From the NCBI GenBank assembly GCA_004369085.1, contig ML210267.1, positions 1 to 64,000 of the forward strand: a stretch of DNA of 64,000 nt. Reading direction: 5' to 3'. The stretch is from Coprinopsis marcescibilis (lineage: Eukaryota; Basidiomycota; Agaricomycetes; Agaricales; Psathyrellaceae). Both the position numbers and the translations under genes were made by a program. The notes under the pieces are model-generated. The model did not search any database, was not told the origin of the DNA, and saw only the letters and a program-made list of their open reading frames with translations. Positions 46,434 to 58,800 of the stretch are shown here, in pieces (position 1 is the stretch's first letter; the number at the start of each line of letters is the position of its first letter).

Positions 46434-47210
46434 ATGCTCGCATTTCTCAACGGCAAGACTCTAGTGGCGTGCTCAAGGATCCCAGCGCAGGCCCTATTCA
46501 GACTCTATTCGACGAAACCCTTGCCAGCACCACCCGCTATTTCATCCGTCCCCCAAGCCGGGTCCGAAGACTCATCACATGTCGTTGCATGGGCCAACTC
46601 GTTCAGAAGGTTACCCGCCGAGTCTCTTAAAGACGCTCCAGGCGTTACTCTGACATTCTCTCGAAGCTCTGGACCAGGAGGCCAGGTGAGTGTTCTCTTA
46701 TTAAAAAGTTGGAAATAGGTATTGAACAAGTTGGTCGCATAGAATGTCAACAAGGTAAACACCAAAGTCACCTTACGTTGCAACCTAAACTCGGCATGGA
46801 TCCCTCAGTGGGCCAAAGAGGACTACGCCAAGTCGGTACGGTGGAATTTGGCTTACATCCCACCCGGTGTTTTCTGACGATCATCTCCGAAAGTCCCACT
46901 ACGTATCCTCTTCGCACACTCTGCTCTTGACATCAACCTTCACCCGATCACAAGCACAGAACATTAGCGACTCGCTGTCTAAAGTACGAAGAGTCATTCT
47001 TTGCTTTCATGAACGCCAACTTACAATGCGCTTCAGCTGAAGGAGCTCATCCTTTCGGTCGCACTGTCTCGCATCAAGAACCCGACATCTGAGGCCACGC
47101 AGAAACGAGTCACCAATCATATCAAAGCCGAAAACGCGCGCAAGAAAGCCGATAAGCAGCACCGAAGCAGTATCAAACAAAACAGGTCGGTATCTCGCCG
47201 ATGGGACTAG
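46434..47210 (+). CDS. Mitochondrial ICT1-type peptidyl-tRNA hydrolase / release factor
   Basis: This protein rescues stalled mitochondrial ribosomes by hydrolysing peptidyl-tRNA. Exons 46434-46685, 46743-46835, 46894-46983 and 47037-47210 give 202 residues. A basic presequence (LVACSRIPAQALFRLYSTK) precedes the catalytic GGQ in TFSRSSGPGGQNVNKVNTKV, which is split by the first intron exactly after GGQ. Family features CNLNSAWIP and, after a conserved helix, the basic tail KRVTNHIKAENARKKADKQH follow; this tail normally enters the ribosomal mRNA channel. The stop is at 47208-47210. Confidence 0.9.
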
Positions 47211-48837
47211 CTACGAGGACGAACCAAGCGATCCTTGTCTCTGGCCTCCCCGCACAGGGTCGGTCCTTCAGCATCCACCGCGATGAACGACGGACAACTA
47301 ACTTTGAGGGCAATACCTTGATATGGTTAACTTTACCGGTCAACCTCCTACATGACCCACCGTCGCATACTGAAGCAGGCGCATTTTGGTCGCCACTACA
47401 GATTAACCAAGTGCGGCAGTGCTGACGTATGGACGATGAATTCATTGTCAAGGCAAGCCGACTCGTGATAGAAGACGCTCATCCGTCGCCATATCTTTGG
47501 TGGACTGGTGTCTTTTCCATTAATTGCGGGTCCGAGTGCCTCTCAGTGACTAGTCCTTCGATGCGTAACAATTGGCTCCCTCCTTCGCTGGCGAGATGTC
47601 GATTCACTGCTACTATCACAAGATTGAAATTCAGGCTGTCCTATCAGCGCTAGGTCCTCCCTAGATAAATAGTCAAGCGAAAAGGTGTTTATCTCAAGTA
47701 CTCACCATTCTAGAAGTCAATTCAAATGATTCGTGTGCACAGTTTAGATCTCTCAACCAGCCAATCATATACGCCATAATTGATGATGGTTATAAAGCCA
47801 AAGGGAAGCGATAATCATTATTTGTGCTCATGGAAACCTTAATTATGCACTACAATTAGTAAGCACCTGGGCGCTAATTTGAAGAGGTGAGCAAATGAAA
47901 GTAGCCCCTGGTGCCCTGTTTAATTATCCTTCAAAAAGTATATACAATGACGACGGCCTGACGTGAATTATTTCTGAGCATGGTCTGGGATTCAGCGGGG
48001 TCAATGCGAAGGCTACTAGAAGCATTTGAAAGCGACTGGAGTCCAAACCTGTAGCCTTCTGTGGCCTGGATGGGCGATCGACAGCATCGTCACTGTGCTA
48101 TCGGGTACATCTCCAAGTCTTCGTGACTCGTCAAGATAACCAGAGCTTATCCATCTATGCAAAATCGCTGCGAGTAAAAGCAGGGACCACCCTCTCGGTT
48201 TGCAGTGCACCTGAGAAGGAGTCTGATATTATCCAAATGATCACACATCCGAGGCAGCATTGAATATTGATCAGTACATAGTACCAGACGAGTCACAACC
48301 CTCCACACCGGGATACACCTGAAACAACAAGAGCCAACGCGAAGGCGATGTATTTGCATCATCATCTGCATAGGCAGGTAGTATAGCATATCCAATCAGA
48401 TCTACAAGATCAGCCACTGGCAGTGCGCATCTTCGCTGAGACAGGGGCACATAGCGCGACCAAGGGCCTCACCCACTTCGAATTGGCATCGTTCTATTTA
48501 TACTCACCCTGCTGCGTTTCACGAACAGCCCACTGGCACACACGTAGCAGCCATGCGCACTCGTGTAATTCTTAGATTGTTGATGCGTTGGCTATTATTG
48601 TCGCGATCTTCGATGACTTGTTAAGAGATATTGCCAGCGTTGGACCTGCATAAACATTTCACCAATATGCACCTCCACGCACAAATCACTCTAAACCGTC
48701 AAACACCCATCGCTAAAATGTTCCATTCCATAAAATGCTTTACTATACACAAACAAAGTCTGGTCGAGTAAAATCCACACGACAAGAGCCCAAAAAGCGC
48801 GCACGAAGAATGACAGACGCAGGGCCATCCAAGCACC
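47211..48837. other. Intergenic, convergent genes
   Basis: 1.6 kb between the ICT1 and Erv41 stops. A few open frames of 70-90 codons have no recognisable features. The right side becomes more AT-rich. Confidence 0.4.
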
Positions 48838-50562
48838 TCAATCATCCTTTTTCGGACCTCCAGGGGGCGTCCTGCGCGTGGGAGGGGGCTGAATCGTCCC
48901 ATTCCCATTCACCGGAACAGGCGACGTAGGGAAGGTCGCATACTGGTATCCAGGCGTGTTGGGCGCAGACACCAAGCCGTCTCCTCCAGCAGACAACCCG
49001 CTCGGCAGAGGGCTGCCAGGGTAGGTACCAGAGGGTGTGCGTTGAGGGGGACCCAAGCTTGCTGCCGTCCTGATGCTTCCAGCTCCCGGGGTAGGGGGAA
49101 CGGGATAGCCAAGACCAGGAGTAGCGGGGTTGGGAGTATTGGGTATCGACGCGGTGTGCAGGTTGCTGCTGAGATACGGGGACGGCATGGCGCTGTAGCT
49201 TCCGGTGTGTGGTGTGGCGGGGAATCCACCGTACGGAGAACTTGGTGTCCAGTTGCCGCTGAGCCTGTTAGACGCGGCGGTACGAGAGCGAAGGTCTGAT
49301 CCGCCCCATTTGGCTCGGAGACCGACCTTGACACCACTCGATTCTGCTGCGACGAGGCCGGGCGATTGGTCCACGCCGGAGACGACTTCAACTGCGCGTG
49401 TGGTGATTCTGATGGCGTAGCTTGTGCAGACGAAGATTCCTCCGATGACGCCGACGCAGCGGATGAAGAGCTGGAGGAGGGAGGATGTGCGCTGGTATTG
49501 GGTGATCTTGAGAGGGTCGAGTTCGAACTTGAAGAAGATACCGGGTGTGCCGCGGTGGCCTTCCAACTGACGGGTATAGTGGGTGACGCTGTACTGGTGG
49601 GTAGAGAGTGGTGCGGTGCGGGCAGCAACATAGGTCGTGGGGACGACATGCAGGAAGTACTGGTAGGCGATCATGTTGTCGTCGGTAGCCTCGAACGAGT
49701 TGTCAAGGGGCTGCACAATGTCCGGGAAATAGGGCCCGAAGGAGAATTCTTGGATAACGTGGGTGAGGTTGATCTGGGTGTGGTCGACGTGTTCGTAGCT
49801 TGCGTATCCGTGGCCTAGAGTAGTAATGTGCAAGTTGGCGGTGACTCGCTTGACAAAAGTTGTGCCCCAGATCCTGCATGCGCTGCCGTCTGCTTGATGG
49901 TTGTATGTAGGCTTGAATTGCGTTTTCTTCTGGCCAAATATCGTCGACAACCAGCCTCGAGAGCGACGAGACTGTGCGACGGCTTGCGAAGCAGAGAGAG
50001 CCTCTGCGTGTTCCCTGGACGAACCTTGAGTATCGCTTGGAATAGGACTCTGCAAGAAACTCACTTCAAAGCGGTTGCTTGTCCCACATCGAATACGGTC
50101 TGCCATCCAATTAGTCTAGTCGGAGCACATTCGGAAGACTCTACTCACCCCATCCCGACGGAATCCGTTGCTGAGCATGAGACGGTCACCCATGGCATCT
50201 CGCAGGTCGACCGTAAGATCTGAGAACAGTCAGACGACGATTCCGAAAATCACGACGAAATTGGACGTACGCTTGCAAGGCATGTTAACGGTCATGTCCA
50301 GGTTGATAGGGAGGTAGCTGGCACTATCATGGTCGACCCCAAACTCGAAATCCGGCCAGCCCCAGATATACTCGCCAATGTCGTTGAGCATCAAGAGAAA
50401 GGCGAGGAAGAGGATGAAGATGGTCATGACGCCCCGAGACTCTGAGCGAGCCTTGTAGGTCTTTGGGAGCTTTGGAAATGCATCGAACTTGGTCAAGGAC
50501 GGCGGAATAGTGTCCTCGAGCTTGTTAACGAAGGCAGCGAGCCCGGACATGGCTCCAGACAT
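48838..50562 (-). CDS. ERV41: Erv41/ERGIC2-like COPII vesicle cargo receptor
   Basis: Erv41 works with Erv46 in ER-Golgi vesicles. Exons 50271-50562, 50149-50219, 50065-50099 and 48838-50014 give 524 residues. After FDAFPKLPKTYKARSESRG there is the first membrane helix (FILFLAFLLMLNDIGEYIWG). The lumenal domain includes NMPC, ACRIWGTTFVKRVTANLHIT, HTQINLTHVIQEFSFG and YQYFLHVVPTTYV. The second helix is FIRCVGVIGGIFVCTSYAIR. The cytosolic tail of about 160 residues is rich in Ser, Pro, Gly and Thr, much longer than in yeast Erv41, and ends RRTPPGGPKKDD; a basic pair near the C-terminus may aid COPI recycling. Confidence 0.9.
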
Positions 50563-53484
50563 AGATTTACAGAATAGAGGAAGCCTGCCCGCGGCTTGAT
50601 ATTGCTAAGAAACGTCAAGTCTACGTGTCCGCATCGAAATCACCGAGGTTCTCCAGATCACGTGTTCGCCCGCCAACCACGCGCTCCACGACATCCTCCT
50701 TGTACCTCCATGCGCATTGGGGTAAAAAAATAGAACAGGCCCATATATGTATGGCTGGAAAAGCACGGAAACAGCGAAAAAAATATTATAGGAATGTCAT
50801 ACAATATTCTAGAGCTTCAGAGTCTGTTTGAGCTTATTTGGCCCCATTTGTACAGCCAAATAGATCAGACAATATAAAAGCAAATTATCATCTTTATTGA
50901 ATTCTTTTAGCCTCCTTCTGCTTCTATGACTGTATTTTCAGACTGCTGTATGTTCAGCTACAGCATATCCATATGGTAAGCTTCTTATAGTTGTGTTCAA
51001 GTTGTGTTTGGGATGCATGGTTGCTATCTTTGCTAGAGAAATGGTTCTACTCTTTTTTGTTGCAAGTTGAGTAATTTGATGCTTTTTATAATCTCTTATA
51101 CTCATACATCTTCATACTTGGTACACTATCATTTTTCCACTTTCTCTGTATGGGAAAATTGGATTCAACTTGGGAAATATTTGAGTATGCAATTTGGCAT
51201 ATAATCAAAGTTCAAGAACAAACTTGATTTCATGCATTCTGACATAAAATCAGAGCATATGTCAGAAATCTTGAAATAGGGCCAGCAACGGATCACTGTT
51301 GCTGGCCATTGTATTGATTTTGGTGGTATTGGGCCAGTGTTGTACATGAGTTCCTCTGCAATTTTCGGCGGTGTTCCCTGGTTGTTGGGCAATGTTGGGA
51401 ACTTGGATCAATGGAATTGCCTTTCATGGGAGGACACCTTCTGTTGCATCCTGTTGCATGCCAGTGGACCGGCCAAATCAAATTTCTGACATATACTACA
51501 GCTATAGGATGCTTGTCTATAGTAACTCAATTATGTAGCTTATGATCTCTTTATTAGAGTGTTTCTATAGTATATTTCCACCAGAAGAATTATTGACATT
51601 ATATTTGCAGAAAATCCGGTAAACTGTATTGGTATACAGTTACCCATCTGCCTCTGTAAGTGATCCAACTACAGTCTAATCCAAGGCTAACAGTAATTCT
51701 ATAGATATGATCCAGTATAATTGCAGAAAGAAAATGACCAGTAAAAGCAACACCTTGACTTTTCAATTTAGCAAAGACTTATGCTAGTAAATTGCTTCAA
51801 CAGCAATCTGGCCTACTTTGTGTCAAGCTATTAAGCCACAAACCAAGCTTGTCTGAGTTGTGCCTGAGCCCAAAGGCAAACAGCAACCCAAAATCTATGC
51901 TAAGATTCAACAGAGATTTTAGTCCATAACATAGTTTACTAGTTAGATGCCTGCAAAAGTTTGGATCAGAATAGTGAAATTTGGGGCTTTCTAAGCTCTG
52001 CGCATTGCCTGTCTGTCAACAGGCTTTGCTGTTGTGTTATTCTGGCCCAGACTTATGTAGAATCAAAGCTAGTATCAAGTGTGTTGTTACGACACAAGGT
52101 GAATAGTATGCCTTAGTCGTTAAGCGATAGTTGACGATAAGATCAAGACGATAGATCGTCGAGATGAACGAGTGGGTTGAAGGAGTCGAGACGAGCTAAC
52201 GTCAAGACGATTGAGTTTCCAAGGAGTTCGAGTAAGACGATCCGTCAACGAGAAGACTAACAAAAGTCTTATTCGAGAACTATCGAATGAACAAGTAGAA
52301 ACGAGATCGAAACTAATATACAACTACCTATTTAGGTAAGTATTTATACATAATTCTTATCCCTTATCGATCTTATCGATAAGTTCCTTCCATTATCATA
52401 CTATAAATAGAAAAATCACTACGTCATAAACTCATGTCCATTATCTATCTAAAAATATCCCCAAGCTCTGGTTTGACAGTTAGGGGTATCGATAGACTCA
52501 TTATCAAACATACCAAACTTCCGAAAATATTCCATCTGTATTTCCAAATAATCTTTGTCTGTAAGTTCCCGTTCATCCTCATGTTCCACCGTTGGAAGCG
52601 GTGTAACATGTGTAGACTAAAATCTTTAGAATGGCTTGGTTTTTTGGATTGCAGCTTGCAGCTTGCTTTTGAGCTCCAGTAGAGCTTGATGGGTGGGTTG
52701 GTAGCTTTACTCAAGGTAGAAAAGAAAATCCTAAAACAAGTCTTTGCTAAATCTGTTCTGCAAGGAACAAATCAAGAACTTTTTTTTTTATTGGTACGTT
52801 TCTTTCTACTACTCAAGACTTATGTGGCTTGCATCTATGTATGGTATGTGGCTATATTTCCCAGGTGCAGATATTCATAACTTTGTTTATAGACATTAAA
52901 ATCTCAAAATCTGGATTTTATTAAAAGTGCAGTTATAGCTATTGTAATGCTACCTCTTCTACTTGTACAGCTGGCTGGTAGCTTTTTTCCCACTGGGTTT
53001 TTAATGCACCCATACCAAGCTTTAGTATATAGTTTCTGGAGCTTGTGAACAATACTTTTTCTATATTTTTCCAGTAATTCTTGAGCAAATCTGACAAAAT
53101 CCGATTGAAATCCAAGTTTTAACTTCCAAGTCTGGTCCGAGAGCCCGGCAAAGTTAGAGTCACAGCCACGAAGGCGTTTGGACCAAACAATGGCGTCAGC
53201 CGCAGCAATCAACGATCGAGCCTACGATCGAGAGGCTGGTGTCTTCGTCGTTGCGTTCGACCATCACCATCCCATCTCCACCTTTGCACCATTACATCCA
53301 ATTTTGTCTGGAATAACGTATCTCTTCGACATGGCCGTTCAAAAGATACCCAGCAATAGAAAGGCAAACAGGGGCAAATAGAACTGGCGCGTACCTGAGA
53401 ATGGCTGGGCCCTGCTTGATGCTTGATGGACCCATTGCCTTTTTAACGTGAGACTATATCTTATTGCGAGTGCTCAACGGAGAG
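50563..53484. other. AT-rich, gene-poor island
   Basis: From about 50740 to 53160 the base composition is visibly more AT-rich than the rest of the window and no exon is supported. It contains the inverted-repeat element at 51257-51495 and, near 52090-52330, a stretch with many AGACGAT-like words that may be part of a retroelement leader or LTR. The right end is the promoter side of the F-box gene at 53485. Confidence 0.6.
51257..51495. mobile_element. MITE-like non-autonomous element
   Basis: ATATGTCAGAAAT (51257-51269) is repeated exactly in inverted orientation as ATTTCTGACATAT (51483-51495), and similarity continues inward for about a further 10 bases. The 239-bp body has no coding potential and carries an internal hairpin GGCCAGCAAC/GTTGCTGGCC (51280-51307). 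A third related word, TTCTGACAT, sits just left (51237-51245). No clear target-site duplication was identified. Confidence 0.5.
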
Positions 53485-55273
53485 ATGCTGTCGTCGTCGC
53501 CCTCGAAGTGGAAGATCCTGTTATCGGGGAGGGCGGAGGGGGACGGACGCAAGGAGCATGAGGGAGAGCTCGGGGGAGGTCTGAAGGATATTCGAGTGAA
53601 GGAAGCATTGTCCTCCAAGATCGCTCGAGTTTTTGCGGGGAAGACTGGTGAGAGAGATAGGCCGGTGCAGCAGAGCTCGTTCCTTGACATGCCGTATGAG
53701 CTTTTGGATAGGGTCATGTTCTTCGTGAGTTTATCTTTGCGAAGCTTTTGGTTCCGTAAGCTGATTGTGGTGCAGGTGCCGAAGTCGGACCTGTGCGCTG
53801 CGAGGGCTACTTGCTATCAACTGGGCGAAATGCTGCAGGAAAGGTTTTTTGGGGAGATATGGGTCGATTGTGTGAAGCATGGGTCCAGGAGGACCGGGGC
53901 GTTCTTCAGACAGTTGGCCACGGGCAAATCGAGGGCTTCGACGTTTACCAAGACGTTGCATATTGTTAACCTTGTTCCGTTCACACATCCGGCGCAGAGC
54001 GAATGGCAGAATCCGGACATTGATTCTCATTTGCGGCCTATCCAACAGAATTTCGTTGCTCCGGCGTTTAAGGCGTTGCGGAATGTCACGACGGTACAGT
54101 GCGTTCAAGTTTTTCGCATTCCGGCGTCTTTTCTCAAGGGCTGATGATTTCGTACTAGTTGGCGCTTGAAAATTAGCGATCCGTATGGAACGATGTGTGA
54201 CGCTCTGGCTGGGACGGCTTCATTACGAAATCTGCACGTTTATTTCGATCGTTGGGCGAGGGATGCGGTGTTTCCCTTTGACAAGTTTGGCGGGTTGCAG
54301 CGACTTTTTATCCACCCTGGCGGCTACACTGACCCGATAAACTGTGAAACGATCCCGAGTATCCGCAAACTCATCGCAGGGTCGCCGAATCTACGGGAAC
54401 TCGGGTTTATGGTCGTACCCAGGACCACTCAACCACAACAAGTCACATTCGACGATTTCTTCCTCCCTGACGCTCCGATACTTATCTCGGCGCTTCATAT
54501 TTCATCCAGCTTCACGTCGCAACGCATGCGTGCGTGGGGTTTGCTCGACAAACTCACAGTTCTCGACATACCGAATGCCGATCCGCTGGGTGACAATGCG
54601 CTATGGAAGCTATTCGCCGCCAAAGGGCTGCAGCTGCAAGCGTTGAAGATCACATACTTCTCGCAGAAATTAGTGGATTATTTGATGACGTATGATGGTT
54701 TGGCTGAGCTGGTTGTTCGAGAGGCGCATGTGGCTGGAGAGGTGGCGAGGGAGATTGTGCATTCACGGTTGTTCAACGACGTCCTGCCTATGCATAGGCG
54801 ATCGCTGCGGAAGCTACAGCTCCAGTTCACGCGGCTCAATCTGCTTTCCGGTGAAAGCTGGACAATAGACCAGGAGGTCCTGTCGTCTGTGGCGGGTTGC
54901 CGGGAGCTGCGGGAACTTGGTTTGCCTGCTTCTTGTGACATTGTGGATAGAGTGAGCGACCTCAAGGTGGCATTGGTACGTTGAATCCTCGCAATTGTGA
55001 CTTCCGGGCCATAGCTGATCTCTTTCTTTCGTCCAGTGTGAAATTGTTCCTGTTGCCTCTACTCTCCCGTATCTTCGTGTTCTTAGGCTATTTCCTCCCC
55101 TCATTTTTAGGCAGTGGCCAATGTTTGACCTGGCTGATGCAGAGGCTGCGGCCTCTGACATAGTGGTCGAAGGCCCAGCTCAATACTCTTTTGAGATTTG
55201 GTTGGATGATCACAGATTTAAAGTCTCGAAGGAGACGGATGGAGGGTACCGGCTTGTCCCCGATTCGAGATGA
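53485..55273 (+). CDS. F-box protein with LRR-like C-terminal region
   Basis: Exons 53485-53724, 53776-54098, 54159-54975 and 55115-55273 give 512 residues. After a basic, glycine-rich N-terminus the F-box reads FLDMPYELLDRVMFFVPKSD, joined across an intron, then LCAARATCYQLGEMLQERFF. Long leucine-rich stretches follow: LRNLHVYFDRWAR, LRELGFMVVPR, LDKLTVLDIPNADPLGDNAL, LRKLQLQFTRLNLLSG and CRELRELGLPASCDIVDRVS. The end is IWLDDHRFKVSKETDGGYRL. It is a probable SCF substrate adaptor of an Agaricomycete-expanded type; the target is unknown. Confidence 0.78.
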
Positions 55274-55874
55274 TGATGACCCTATTTCGCCGTAATTTAT
55301 GTCGGTAATTTATCTGTCCGGTCTTGTAAGTGATATCAACGGAAAGTGAAACACACGCGTAGTCTTATAATAATCAAGAAAGAACCTTGTCCCTTTAATC
55401 TGGAAGACGATTGATTTCGAAGAACAAGGAGGACCACTGATGAGGCTATATCCGGAAGGCTGTGCCCACGGACCCTCATGATGGCCCACATTCTGCCAAA
55501 GAAATTGTCATTCCCTGTAAATTCTCGCAACGACCGCTGCAATATCGTCTAATATGGTTCTAATGAACGCCTAAATCCCTACCCGCGCCCTTCGACCATG
55601 TTTCCGCCCACTTTATTTTGTGGAGAACGGCTTTGGACGACCAGCAATTGTTTCACATCGAGCACTCTTTGTTGCCGCAGAACGGGGAAGGCGGGCTTAA
55701 CAGGCGGCGACTGGGAGTTATAGGAAAGCAAGCAAGCGAGAGAGTGGGGAACACCTGTTGTTGGATACCCTTGCTCCCTTTTTCATTATTCGACGACGAC
55801 GACAGCGACAACGAGGACAACGAAGACGTTGACCGCCGCTGCTAGTCCTCCAACTTTTGTGTAGGACGATCGTC
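55274..55874. other. Intergenic between the F-box and arrestin-like genes
   Basis: 600 bp holding the 3' flank of one gene and the promoter and leader of the next. A (GACGAC)-type tract at about 55791-55830 is part of the leader. Confidence 0.45.
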
Positions 55875-58800
55875 ATGGCGCACCTCCAACCTATGCCTGT
55901 TCCTGAAGCTATGAATGCAACGCCCCATCACTCCAAAGTCAAGGTTACAGTCACCCTTGCGGATCCTCTCTTCCTTGCGGGCGATTATGTCGCAGGAAAG
56001 GTAGAGCTCGAGTGCCGAGCTGATAAAGGACTGGGAATTGGCGTCATCTTCGTGGAACTGTTCGCCATCCAAGGTCCGTTGTGTGCTAAATTCGGAGATG
56101 ATTTCTTGCTTACTTCAATTCTATACTATCTATTATCTTGGATTGGTATTGCTATGGGACGTAGAGCTCAGCTCGAGAAACCATTCGGCGACATCGACAT
56201 TTCTGCATAGCAAGCGGCTGTTCCAGGGGCCTGCGTTGCCGCCCTCCAACGCCGTCTATGCACATCCACAGCCTGGCTACCCCTCGCTCCCGCCCAACTA
56301 TTGGCAGGCGCGAAAGGGTATTTCGACCTTCTTGTTTCGCATTCCGTTACCGGAATCCTCACCTTCGTCCATCAACTTTGTTACAGGTCTTGCGAGGGTG
56401 CGGTATGAGCTGAGGGCGACTGTTGGGGTGGTGTGGAAGGGAGAGAGGAGGCTGGTGGTTGACAACCACAGTATTGATGTTGTTTCTGCCTTTCCTTACG
56501 AGCTTTCTGGAGCGAAAGGCCCCGAAGCTGTGATTATTGGGGAGAGTGGAAAACTGTGGGTGCATGGAGCACTCATTGGCCCGGTGATTGTTGCAGGCGA
56601 AAGTGCGTGTATTGAGCTGCAGGTCAAGAACCATTCTACCAAGAAAGTGTGTTTCTAATTTCATTAAATGTACTCTCCTTTTCACGCTCACTGTTTCTAA
56701 TATAGAATAATGGGTTGACGCTCTCGTTGACTAGGACGTTGTTGCTTCCAGGGAGCATAGGTCCAGGCAACCCTGGTGTACAATTATCGGATACATTGAC
56801 GCATGTTCCGTTTCGTGGGCCAGAATACCAGATTCCTCCGGGGGCAGAGGGTGTAGCGACCCTCGTCTTCGACGTACCCAAGCACTCTCGGGGTATAAGG
56901 GGTGGTATACTAGACGGAGACGAAACGGACCCCCCTCGGACCACCGAGTCGCTGTTCGAGATCCGCTGCTCAGTTGATATCAGGATGACCATGGGCTTTG
57001 GAAAGTGAGTCGACTGCTTGTTATTATCTCTGTTCGCGATTTAACCTCGCGTCGTTTTCAGTAAAGACCTTCTACTGAGTATCCCTGTGACTGTTGTTCA
57101 TCCGAAAGCCGTACCACCAGAGCCAATGTCTCCCCCTTCCGCCCCTGCTTTGACCCCTATTGCAGCACCTTACACGCCACAATATGCAGCGTACGCCGCA
57201 CCACCCCTTCCCATCTCCCCTTTTGTGGTCGACCACCAGCAACGTCAAGTCTGGCTACCCCCTTTGCATCCTTACTCTCAGCCGTTCCCACATCCGCACA
57301 TGATGCACGACATGCACCATTACGTCGCAACACCACCTCCTCAACAACTACTCGCTCTTCCGACTGGGCATTATGGAACGACTATACCTCGGCCGGTCAG
57401 TGCGGGCGGAAACGTATCACAGCCTGATACGTTTACGTTGCCAGCAGTTCAGAATGTCTCTGGATTGCCTACAACGTCGACAGGACACCCTTGGATTGGT
57501 GCAGAGGTCGCCATTGCGGATATCAGTGCGGAATTGGATACAGAGGAGGGTAAAGGTCAACGAGCTCTCCGTGTCTCTCAGCATCTGCGACTTTCGTCGC
57601 GGACACGGTCCGTTTCGCCACAATCACATCGTTTCCCTATGGGTTACCAACAAAACGCCGACGCTGTTGAGCAAACTACGCCCGGACGACAACCTGCGAT
57701 TCAGCCTCAAACACCCACCTCTCCCCTATTGCTGGATCGGCTTGGAAATCTGTCGTTACCGGCTAAAACCGGTGGAGTAGTCCATTCCCCTCGACCGCAG
57801 TTGACACCCAAACATTCGTATAACAACCTTCGACCGAATGCACCACCCAAGAGTGAACGGGTGGAAGAGTTGGAGAGGATGGCGGACGTGGTAGTGGCCC
57901 AAGCGATGGACCTTTCCGGTGATATACCCAAGGACGATCTGCTCCAGCCTGCGATATCCGCGGACGGACAAATCCGATCGGTCAATCCAAAAGAGGAGGA
58001 GGTTGCAGAACTTAACAAGACACTCCCTGCGCCGCCTGTACCAAGCGGGAAGTATAAACCGACCTCGCCTCCTGCGAAGAGTGCTCTCAATAGCCTTTTC
58101 AAGGATCCACCGATCCCGCATACCAAGTCTGCCCCGGTTTTGTTGCCCTCGGACAAGGCGCCCCCGACACCTACCTTGCAAGCTGTCCTACCGAAACGAT
58201 ATCCCCGAAGCAACATCAACGATTTCTTGGCTCCTGGCGACTCGGAGAGTGGGTTGGACGCGTTGGAACGACGGCTATTGGCTGAAGTCGGAACACGCAA
58301 ATTCGACAAGACGAAGGGTGACTCGAAACGACCGGACGTTCGAGCAGTTATGGGTGTTGGGCCCATTAATATCCCGATGAAGAGCCCTGAGCCTCTTAAT
58401 GATTCGGCGATTTCGAGTCTGACGTTGGCGAATGATCATCGGTCGGTGGATGAGGAGGCGAATAGGGATGCTAGTCCCAATTTGTTGTTGGATTTGGATG
58501 CGGATAGGGCTGATTCGGATGTGGATAACGAGGCTCGGACCCACCGTGGCGGCTGGTCGAGGAGTGCGTCGGGGGATGAGAGGGGAAGGAGTGTTGGGAG
58601 GATTGGCTTGGAGTTGAGTGAGGATGCGTTGATGAGTCTGGGGCCAATGCATAGACGGGAAGAGGCTGATACCAACCAGAGGGGATCCACGCCGACGAAG
58701 CTGTCTGCTGGGAGTGGCAAGAGCAAGGATAAGGACAAGAGGAGTACGGGGAAGAAGAAGGATAGGGTTACAAAAGTGGAACGGGCCAAGACCAAAACAG

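Noticed and set aside
48909..49649. 246-codon minus-strand frame overlapping Erv41
   Set aside because: It is a shadow frame of the Erv41 C-terminal exon. The other frame carries the membrane helix and conserved lumenal motifs.
52082..52440. Solo LTR starting TGTTGTTACGAC
   Set aside because: The start resembles an LTR, but no matching CA end with a target duplication could be identified.
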